Source: Pseudoflavonifractor phocaeensis (GTDB lineage Bacteria; Bacillota; Clostridia; Oscillospirales; Oscillospiraceae). From it: DNA of 64,000 nt. The stretch lies in NCBI RefSeq assembly GCF_021531815.1, contig NZ_JADYUM010000010.1:1-64000 (forward strand). Direction: 5' to 3'. Below, piece after piece: positions 33,601 to 40,454 of this stretch. Both the position numbers and the translations under genes were made by a program. Below the pieces are notes generated by a model that searched no databases, had not been told where the DNA came from, and worked only from the letters and a program-made list of their open reading frames with translations. Each line of letters begins with the position of its first letter. Position 1 is the stretch's first letter.

Positions 33601-35259
33601 ATGCCCTCAGTCATTGATATATTGCTGTTGTTGGACCAGGAGTCCGTGGTACAATCCGTGGAATACCGGGGAGATCCGCGGGATGCCGTGCTGCGGGAGG
33701 CGTCGGAGCGCTGGAAAGGGCTTGCCCTGCGGGAGATTCCGGAGACCGAGTGGGACTTCGGGGCCAAGCGGATGCGCTGGAAGAACTGCTATTTTGAATT
33801 TGACCTGTTTCCCGTGACGGCGTCCCTCCAATGTGTGGCGCTCCGCCGGGAGAATGTGCGGGAAAAGCTGATGGAGGCGGTGCTGGACCAGCTGGGAGAG
33901 AGCGTGGAGCTCTACAGCGCGGACTCCGCGTTCCGGTTTGCCAACCGGGCCTGCAAGCAGATGCTGGACATTCCGGCGGAGCGGGACATTGAGGGGCAGA
34001 AGCTGCTGGACATCTTTGAGGTGCCCGCGGAGTACAGCACCAATCTCACCGCTATGCGCACCCGCGCGCCGGTGCGGGGCCGGTTTGACTCCTATAAATC
34101 CACTACGGGCAAGACCCTGACCACGGTGAATTATGCCTACCCGGTGGTGGAGGAGGGGCGTCTGCTGGGCTGTGTTTCCTTCGAGTGGGACATGGGTATG
34201 GTCCAAACGAAAATGCGGGAGCTGGACGGCATCCAGCAGATTCTCATCCGCCGCCTGCCATCGCCGCTGAAGACGCCCCGGGACACCCGTTACACCCTGC
34301 AGGACCTGGTAGGGTCCAGCCCGGGACTGCTGTCCGCCATCGAACTGGCCTCCCGGATGGCCCCCAAGGAGAACAGCGTTCTGATCCAGGGGGAGACGGG
34401 GACCGGCAAGGAGATCTTCGCCCAGGGTATCCACGCCTTGAGCCCCCGGAGAAAGGAAAAATTTGTGGCCGTCAACTGTGCCGCCTTTCCGGAGTCATTG
34501 ATCGAAGGAATGCTGTTTGGAACGGCCAAGGGGGCCTTTACCGGCAGTGTGGACCGGGTGGGACTCATCGAGGCGGCCAACCACGGGACCCTGTTTCTGG
34601 ACGAGATCAATTCCATGAGTCTGGCCATGCAGGCCAAGCTGCTCCGGGTCCTTCAGGAGCGGACCCTCCGGAGGGTGGGCAGTACGGCCGACATCCCCAT
34701 CGACGTCCGGCTGATCGCCTCCACCAACGAGGACGCCTTCAAGCTGATCGAACAGGGAAAGCTGAGAAAGGACCTGTTTTACCGGGTGGCCTCGGTCATT
34801 GTGGAGATTCCACCCCTGCGGGAACGGATCGAAGACCTGGAGGAACTGACCTGGCATTACATTGGGGAAAACCAGCCCGCCGCCCGGCCCATTGAGCGGA
34901 TCGAGCCCGCCTTTTGGCAGAAGCTGAGAGAACACGATTGGCCGGGAAACGTGCGGGAGTTGTTCCACATCCTGAGCTATGCGGTCAATGCCTCGGAGGA
35001 CGGCGTGCTGCGGGAGGAGGATTTCCCCGCCTACTTCCTGGGCAGAAAGGAAGGCGGACGGGCGCCCCGGAGGGCGGAGCCGGACACCGGACTGGACCTC
35101 CGCAAGGGGCTGAACGCCCTGGTGCGGGACTATGAACAGCATGTGCTGCGGGAGGCCTATGCGGCCTGCGGGGAAAACGCCACCAAAACGGCGGAGTTGC
35201 TGGGGATCAGCCGGCAGAGCTGCCAATACTACATGAAAAAATATGGGCTGAACAGATAG
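33601..35259 (+). CDS. Sigma-54-dependent activator with PAS sensor
   Basis: 552-aa bacterial enhancer-binding protein. An N-terminal unassigned part is followed by a PAS-like sensor (about 95-215), the AAA+ domain with Walker A GETGTGKE (264-271) and LFLDEIN, and a Fis-type C-terminal helix-turn-helix (NATKTAELLGISRQSCQYY). The sigma-54 contact loop reads GAFTGS (311-316) rather than the usual GAFTGA. ATG 33601 is 6 bases after GAGGAGG; ATG 33595 and TTG 33580 are less well placed. The nearest sigma-54 promoter (35447) lies in front of the next gene, which is its probable target. Confidence 0.92.
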   Translation: MPSVIDILLLLDQESVVQSVEYRGDPRDAVLREASERWKGLALREIPETEWDFGAKRMRWKNCYFEFDLFPVTASLQCVALRRENVREKLMEAVLDQLGESVELYSADSAFRFANRACKQMLDIPAERDIEGQKLLDIFEVPAEYSTNLTAMRTRAPVRGRFDSYKSTTGKTLTTVNYAYPVVEEGRLLGCVSFEWDMGMVQTKMRELDGIQQILIRRLPSPLKTPRDTRYTLQDLVGSSPGLLSAIELASRMAPKENSVLIQGETGTGKEIFAQGIHALSPRRKEKFVAVNCAAFPESLIEGMLFGTAKGAFTGSVDRVGLIEAANHGTLFLDEINSMSLAMQAKLLRVLQERTLRRVGSTADIPIDVRLIASTNEDAFKLIEQGKLRKDLFYRVASVIVEIPPLRERIEDLEELTWHYIGENQPAARPIERIEPAFWQKLREHDWPGNVRELFHILSYAVNASEDGVLREEDFPAYFLGRKEGGRAPRRAEPDTGLDLRKGLNALVRDYEQHVLREAYAACGENATKTAELLGISRQSCQYYMKKYGLNR

Positions 35260-35264
35260 AAAAA

Positions 35265-35329
35265 ATATTTTGCGCCAAAAAATCTGACAGTCAAAAAATT
35301 TTGCACGCTCAGGAGTGCAAAATTTTTTG
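35265..35329. promoter_or_regulatory. Candidate enhancer (UAS) inverted repeats for the sigma-54 activator
   Basis: A perfect 15-bp inverted repeat, CAAAAAATTTTGCAC and its complement, at 35292-35306 and 35315-35329 with an 8-base spacer. A related weaker repeat, TTTTGCGCCAAAA, lies just before it. The centre is about 137 bases upstream of the -24 box, a typical distance for an enhancer. The long repeat could also serve as terminator of the activator gene, because a T-run forms one arm; the two uses are not exclusive. Confidence 0.6.
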
Positions 35330-35446
35330 TCCACACTGGCGGACTCGTTTAAAAACAGTAAAAATTCTTCTGTGTTTCGGGCTGCTGGAACGGGAAATAG
35401 CCGAAAACAGAAGGGAAACAGGGGCGGCCGGCAGAGGGAGAAAAGC

Positions 35447-35463
35447 TGGCACGGCGATTGCTT
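35447..35463 (+). promoter_or_regulatory. Sigma-54 (-24/-12) promoter
   Basis: TGGCAC, 5 bases, TTGCTT: near-perfect match to the TGGCAC-N5-TTGCW consensus, GG and GC elements at the correct spacing. The expected start is near 35473, about 100 bases before the lyase gene. It is the only such site noticed, and it lies directly downstream of a sigma-54 activator gene. Confidence 0.85.
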
Positions 35464-35571
35464 GTATATCGTTTAGAATCTACAGGAATGCGCTCCCGAT
35501 GCCGCCGTCCAAGCAGGGACGCGGGTATATGGGGAAGTGGATATTTGGACCGGGATGAAAGGAGAAACGTC

Positions 35572-37134
35572 ATGAATCTTTCTGTTAAAAGTGCGCGAAC
35601 CATCTCTGTGGTGACCCTCACCGACTGCAAGCCCTCCCTGGAGGAATTTATCGCCGTGGCCAAGTTCGGCGCCAAAGTGGAATTCTCCCAGGAGATGCAG
35701 GAGCGGGTCCGGACCAACCGCCGCCTGCTGGACAAATTTCTGGAGGAGGGCCGCATCATCTACGGCGTGACCACCGGCTTCGGAGAGAACGTCCGCTACA
35801 CCATCTCCCCCGAGGACGCCAGCACCCTGCAGGAAAACATCGTGCGCACCCACTCTGTGGCCGTGGGCGAGCCCCTGACCCGGGAGCAGACCCGGGCCTC
35901 CATGCTGATGACCCTTCTGAACACCGGCAAGGGGCACTCGGGCATCCGCCTGGAGACGCTGGAGTTGATCCGCCAGATGCTGAACAAGGATCTGATCCCC
36001 TTCGCCCCCGGCGAGGGCTCCGTGGGCTATCTGGGCGTGGAGGGCCACCTGGTCATGGCCTATATCGGCGAGGGCAAGATCTATCAGAACGGTATCCCCG
36101 TTCCGGCCAAGGATGTGCTGGAGGCCAACGGCCTGACTCCGCTGAAGCTGAGCTATAAAGAGGGCCTGTCCATGCTCAACGGCAGCACCATCGTGACAGC
36201 CCTGGGTCTGCTGGCCCTGTATGAGTCCATCACCACCATGGAGAACGTGGAGATCGCCGGCGCCCTGTGCTTCGAGGCCCTGCGCGGGACCACCAAGGCC
36301 CTGGACCCCCGCATCCACGCCAACAAGAAGCACGAGGAGCAGAGCGCCGCCGCCTCCAACCTGCGCCGCATGCTGGAGGGCAGCCAGATCTGTGAGGCCC
36401 ATGTCAACGACAAGGTGCAGGACGCCTATGTCATGCGCTGCATGCCCCACGTCCACGCCGCCGCCAAGCGCCTCATCAAGGAGGCCAACGTGGCCATCGT
36501 GGAGGAGATGCACTCCGTCAGCGACAACCCCGAGATCTTTGAGGACGAGGAGCAGGGCGGCGTGGCCCTCATGTCTGGCAACTTCGACGGCACCTTCGTG
36601 GGCGAACACGCCGACATGATCGCCATGGCCTGCGCCATCGTGGGCAACCAGGTGGAGCGGGGCACCGACCGCATGGTCAACCGCAATCTGAACGACGGCC
36701 TGCCCGCCTTCCTGGTCTCCAACCCCGGCCTGAACAGCGGCTTCATGATCCCCCAGTACACCTCCGCCGGTCTGATGAACGAGGTCAAGCATCTGGCCAT
36801 CCCCGCCTCCATCGACAGCATCCCCACCTGCGCCAACCAGGAGGACCCTGTCTCCATGGCCTACTACGCCTCCAAGAAGGCCTGCGACTGCGTCCACAAG
36901 CTGCAGTACATGACCGCCATCGAGATCTATGTGGCCCTCCAGGCCGTCGATTTCCTGAAGCCCATGGAGCCCTCCCCCGCTCTGGCCAAGGTCCGCGACC
37001 TGATCCGGGAGAAGGTCCCCTTTGTGGACAATGACCGCTATCTGTACCCCGACATCGAGTACATCTTCGGCCTGGTCCGGGACTGCACCCTGGTGGATCT
37101 GGTGGAGGAGTCCGTGGGAGAACTGGAGTTCTGA
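35572..37134 (+). CDS. MIO-less aromatic amino acid lyase family protein (HAL-like, possibly ergothionase)
   Basis: 520-aa protein clearly of the histidine/phenylalanine ammonia-lyase superfamily: YGVTTGFG with the conserved Tyr64, HSVSDNPEIF, NSGFMIPQYTSAG and PTCANQEDPVSM all align with HutH. But where HutH has GSVGASGDLAPL, whose Ala-Ser-Gly cyclises to the MIO electrophile, this protein reads GSVGYLGVEGHL (residues 149-160), so MIO cannot form. Members lacking MIO are known: ergothionase removes trimethylamine from ergothioneine by acid/base catalysis. Ergothioneine, hercynine or another betaine are possible substrates; not provable here. ATG 35572 follows AAAGGAGAAACGTC. Behind a sigma-54 promoter; hutP lies downstream. 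Confidence 0.85.
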   Translation: MNLSVKSARTISVVTLTDCKPSLEEFIAVAKFGAKVEFSQEMQERVRTNRRLLDKFLEEGRIIYGVTTGFGENVRYTISPEDASTLQENIVRTHSVAVGEPLTREQTRASMLMTLLNTGKGHSGIRLETLELIRQMLNKDLIPFAPGEGSVGYLGVEGHLVMAYIGEGKIYQNGIPVPAKDVLEANGLTPLKLSYKEGLSMLNGSTIVTALGLLALYESITTMENVEIAGALCFEALRGTTKALDPRIHANKKHEEQSAAASNLRRMLEGSQICEAHVNDKVQDAYVMRCMPHVHAAAKRLIKEANVAIVEEMHSVSDNPEIFEDEEQGGVALMSGNFDGTFVGEHADMIAMACAIVGNQVERGTDRMVNRNLNDGLPAFLVSNPGLNSGFMIPQYTSAGLMNEVKHLAIPASIDSIPTCANQEDPVSMAYYASKKACDCVHKLQYMTAIEIYVALQAVDFLKPMEPSPALAKVRDLIREKVPFVDNDRYLYPDIEYIFGLVRDCTLVDLVEESVGELEF

Positions 37135-37165
37135 GCGTCAGCCGCGGAAAAAGGAAGTTTATCGC

Positions 37166-37206
37166 ATAAAATGGCCGGCCGTTGTAAACGGCTGGCCATT
37201 TTGCGC
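37166..37206 (+). terminator. Terminator after the lyase gene
   Basis: AAAATGGCCGGCCGTT / AACGGCTGGCCATTTT hairpin, one G-T pair, then GCG; the A/T arms provide the U-tract. Confidence 0.8.
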
Positions 37207-37557
37207 CGTGGAAGCCGGTATCCGGGATGGCTGGCTCCCACGGCGGAATGGGGAACATGGGATGTTCGGGGGAGAAGATTTTCAGGGCGGTGCCATTGGG
37301 TTTGTCGAATATATGTTTCCGTGTTCTTTTCGCTGGGGAAAGAAAAAATAGGAGGAGCCGAATGGATGGAATTCCGACTGATACCCGCGGAAATGGCCGG
37401 AATTGTGGGCTTGAGTGAAGCGCCCGCCGCAGGGGAGGATCGGAGATCAGGAAGAAAAATGTGTATGCTGGGAAGGATATCTCCCGAAAATGCAATATCT
37501 GAAAGGCAATAATGCAAAATAGACAAAAAGCATGAACGATGCGCACAAAAAATGTAG
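37207..37557. other. Non-coding region between lyase gene and hutP
   Basis: About 350 bases with no supported gene. Open frames on both strands here are low in coding character. The base composition falls markedly towards the right, leading into the AT-rich hutP promoter. Confidence 0.5.
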
Positions 37558-37586
37558 TTGACGATATTACTGAACTGTGATATTAA
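37558..37586 (+). promoter_or_regulatory. Sigma-A promoter of hutP
   Basis: TTGACG, 17 bases, TATTAA, about 48 bases before the hutP start. Confidence 0.65.
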
Positions 37587-37633
37587 TGTACTAAAGTGAA
37601 TCAGTTAAAAAATACAATTTGGAGGAGGTATTG

Positions 37634-38047
37634 GTGGATAAATTAACCATTGGAAGAGCGGCACTGTGGTTAGCCATGTCAGAGACGCGGGAGCAGGAGA
37701 GCGAAGTGCGGACCCAGTTGAATACCATGGGCTATCAGTGCGTTGCAACAGAAGTTAGCGGTCCATTGCTCAGCATCCGGCAGAATATTGTAAAAAATGT
37801 AGTAGCTGCGGCGGTCAATACAAAAGTGATTGATAATGTGCCCACGCAGATTCACTCCGTTACCCATGCCATGGTGGAAGCCTTTGGCGGTATCGTGACT
37901 GCACCCAATGCACCGAAACCCAATTTGAAAATCAAGGCGGGTATTGTAAGCGACAAGGAATGGATTTGCGTTGCACTGTACGCGCGAACTTCGTTCCATC
38001 CGTCTTACACCCATGGAAAGGTCGGAATTGGGACCATGGCGCGGTAA
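37634..38047 (+). CDS. hutP: HutP-family antiterminator
   Basis: 137-aa protein resembling Bacillus HutP, which binds L-histidine and Mg2+ and then the RNA of a hut terminator to let transcription pass. Matching features: IGRAALWLAMSE at the N-terminus, HSVTHAMVEAFGG with two spaced His (metal/ligand site), EWICVALYA, and YTHGKVGIG carrying the third His. GTG 37634 is chosen, 5 bases after GGAGGAGG; TTG 37631 is too close and TTG 37619 overlaps the site. The coding DNA is lower in GC than the flanking core genes. A hairpin resembling a terminator follows at 38162. Confidence 0.82.
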   Translation: MDKLTIGRAALWLAMSETREQESEVRTQLNTMGYQCVATEVSGPLLSIRQNIVKNVVAAAVNTKVIDNVPTQIHSVTHAMVEAFGGIVTAPNAPKPNLKIKAGIVSDKEWICVALYARTSFHPSYTHGKVGIGTMAR

Positions 38048-38147
38048 ACGCGAGGGCGAACAACAGGTTAGAAGACAGCAGGCTGGATAGCAGCGTTTCA
38101 GTGAAGATCAGACAATCAAATAGGCTGGTAAACGTCGAGCGTTTATC

Positions 38148-38206
38148 AAGTGTTTTAGTGAGGAAGAGAAGCCTTAAACCATTGTGGTGAGGTCTTCTCT
38201 TTTTGC
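38148..38206 (+). promoter_or_regulatory. Candidate HutP-controlled terminator/antiterminator leader
   Basis: Stem AAGAGAAGCC ... GGTCTTCTCTTTTT with a T-run, 38164-38203, between hutP and the sulfatase gene. AG-containing triplets (CAAG, TTTAG, GAGG, GAAG) crowd the upstream arm. HutP of Bacillus recognises regularly spaced NAG (UAG) triplets near its terminator, so this may be a conditional terminator. The spacing here is not the exact Bacillus pattern. Confidence 0.5.
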
Positions 38207-38237
38207 GTTTTATTTGGGTTTTAAGAAGGAGAACCTT

Positions 38238-39269
38238 ATGAAAAATATTGTTTTATTGACGATTGACACCATGCGGCGGGATTCGTGGGGAAGCTACAAT
38301 GGAAAACCGGTGTCTTACACCCCGTTTTTGGATGAGATTCAAGGGCACAGTATCCGCTTCACCCGGGCTTATTCCGGCGGGCCCTATACGCAGGCCGCCT
38401 TTCCGGGCATTTTGTCCTCTTCGCATTATCTGGAGTATGGGAAAACCAGGGGAAAATGTCCGGCACAAAGAGTTTTGGTGTCCGAAGTGTTGCAGAAAGC
38501 GGGCTTTGCCACCGGCGCGTTCCACTCCAACGCCTATTTGTGCGGCTTTTTCGGATGGAACAAAGGGTGGGACGTGTTTTACGATTCCATGGAGGCGAAG
38601 GTCACGGAGCGGGTACCCTACACCCGTGCCAGAGAGATCAACCGGAAAGCCGCCAGCTTTTTAAGAAGGCAGAGCGGTGACCGGCCGTTTTTCCTGTGGG
38701 TCCACTACATGGATGTACATGAGCCCTACATGCCGGAAGAAAAGTACCGGAAGAGAATCGATCCTGCGTTCGACATTACCGAGGATGAAATGTTTGCCGT
38801 CTTCAAACAGGTCGTGCTCAAACGAGATGTCAGCGATCCCCAAAAAGTGGCTTTGGCCAAGAAACTGTATGACGCGCACACGCTGGAGGTGGATGACGCC
38901 GCCAGAGAACTGTTTGGCATGCTGGATGACTATGGTTTTTTGGACAACAGTACGGTGATCGTGACCGCCGACCACGGAGAGGAGTTTGGGGAACATGGGG
39001 GCCTGTCCCATGACGGAAAGATGTTTGATGAACTGGTCCATGTCCCGCTCTGTATTTACCAGTCTGACCTGGCAGAAGGCAAAGTAGTGGATACGTTGGT
39101 ATCTACGCTGGACGTCTCTCCTACCATTGCATGGCTTGCCGGCGCGGAGCAAGACCCCTCTTGGCAGGGGAGGAGCCTGTTCCCTCTGGAGGCGTATGAT
39201 CCTTCTGAAGGCGTCTATGGCGAGGCGATGGTTTACCATTGCGGCGTCAATCGGCGAGATTGTGAATGA
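38238..39269 (+). pseudogene. Sulfatase-family protein, C-terminus lost
   Basis: 343 codons of an alkaline-phosphatase-superfamily sulfatase. Metal-site motifs are visible: LLTIDTMRRDSWG at the N-terminus, and VIVTADHGEEFGEHGG. The position of the formylglycine motif (C/S-x-P-x-R) reads GPYTQAAFPGIL, so standard sulfatase maturation is not possible; Thr could be the nucleophile as in phosphoesterase/transferase members. Homology ends near GEGVYGEAMV-type residues at about 39235, after which the frame runs 10 codons into foreign sequence and stops. Family members are usually 450-500 aa. Start ATG follows AAGAAGGAGAACCTT. Confidence 0.75.
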
Positions 39270-40083
39270 CGCCTACAGCGATTTGGTCCTGACCGCCACG
39301 GTTGGCGCCGCTGATACCAACTTGCTGAACCTGGAGGACGGCAGCGTTGACATTGCCTGGTGTACAAACGATGGCGTGGTCGCGGCTTTGGCGGGGGCCC
39401 GGGAACCCTTTACCACGCCGCTGAATAATGTTCGGCTGATCGCCTGCGCCTATGAGTCTCCGATTGAAATTGCAGCTCCCGCCGATTCTGGGATCGACAG
39501 CATCTACGACGTGGTAGGCGCTGATTTCAATACCTTTATTGTTGGCGGAACGCTGCAGGTAACGGTTGAAAAATTACTGAACGCCCATGGCATTACCTAT
39601 GACGATATTACCGCCGGCGGCGGCACAATCAGCTACGTGGGTTATGACGAGCAGACAATGCTGCTTCAGGACCGTTTGTTGGATGTGGCCACTTATATGA
39701 CCGCAGTGCCCGCCTCTCAGATCGTGGAGGTGGAGACCTCGATCCCCATGCACGTATTGGAGCTGGACCCGGATGTCATGGAGCAGTTCCGTGCGGAGCA
39801 TCCGGAATATCAGAAGTATGTGGTCCCTGCGGGGACATATAAGGGACAGGACAAGGACGTGGAGACGGTTTCTGTTGTCCATATGATCCTGTGCCGTGCT
39901 GATTTGGACGAAGATGTTGTATATGAAATCACCAAGTCCATGTGGGAAAATATTTCTGATATTACCGCTATTCACGCCACGATTGCCAAAGAAATGACCC
40001 TGGACGGGGCGTGCCGCAGCATGGTGGCGGAACTGCATCCCGGAGCTGAGCGGTACTATCAGGAAGTCGGTTTAATTGACTGA
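39241..40083 (+). pseudogene. TAXI-family TRAP transporter substrate-binding protein, N-terminus lost
   Basis: About 280 codons matching the TAXI solute-binding family from its first ligand-binding strand on (ASIGEIVNDAYSDLVLTATV, then DIAWCTND) to the natural C-terminus. The signal peptide and roughly the first 50 residues are missing. The frame is open further upstream but there it overlaps the sulfatase in another frame. Sulfatase and TAXI sequences meet without a gap, so one deletion removed the end of the first and the start of the second gene. Intact relatives are periplasmic/lipoprotein binders feeding a fused DctQM permease. Confidence 0.75.
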
Positions 40084-40100
40084 GGCTGGGAGGCAGGACT

Positions 40101-40275
40101 ATGATTGCACCCCACGGCGGGAAACTGGTCAACCGGCATGCGGACAGTGAGTCCCATGAGAGAGGGACGGATACACGTGCGTTTCCTAAGATCCGGTTGA
40201 CGTTGGAACAAGCCAAGACGGTAGAAAATATTTCCACGGGTGTGTACAGTCCCTTATGCGGTTTCATGACCTCTG
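40101..40275 (+). pseudogene. sat: ATP sulfurylase, first ~58 codons only
   Basis: Start of sulfate adenylyltransferase (ATP + sulfate to APS + PPi): MIAPHGGKLVNR and ISTGVYSPLCGFM match the N-terminal signature of the prokaryotic dimeric/homo-oligomeric Sat. Homology stops after about residue 58, at the boundary with the mobile element carrying serine recombinases. It begins 17 bases after the TAXI gene with GGGAGGCAGG upstream, so sulfatase, TAXI and sat formed an operon. The remaining ~330 codons should lie beyond the other end of the element, outside this window. Confidence 0.7.
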
Positions 40276-40284
40276 GCACCCGTA

Positions 40285-40444
40285 TGTCAAGCTCACGACA
40301 AAAAATTTTGCTTGCGCTTGAAGGCTTTTCAAGCGCAGGCTTATCCTGATGCTCTGCGAAAAACTCGCGGAGCTTATCAGCTTCTTCGGGAAGGAGGAAT
40401 CCGTATCCCTGTCCTCCGATCCTGCAATAAAAGGCAGCTCTCAT
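40285..40444 (-). CDS. Short recombinase-like N-terminal fragment at element end
   Basis: Frame starting MRAAFYCRIGG, 11 bases after the stop of recombinase 3, followed by FLLPEEADKLREFF. The first residues resemble the MKAAxYCRVS start of serine recombinases. No stop codon occurs before the element boundary, so the frame runs into sat antisense. Probably a remnant or an end-specific small gene whose last codons depend on the integration site. Weak evidence. Confidence 0.3.
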
Positions 40445-40454
40445 ACTCTTTACC

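Noticed and set aside
35572..37134. Plain histidine ammonia-lyase (hutH) call
   Set aside because: The MIO-forming Ala-Ser-Gly is Tyr-Leu-Gly and no hutU/hutI/hutG is adjacent.
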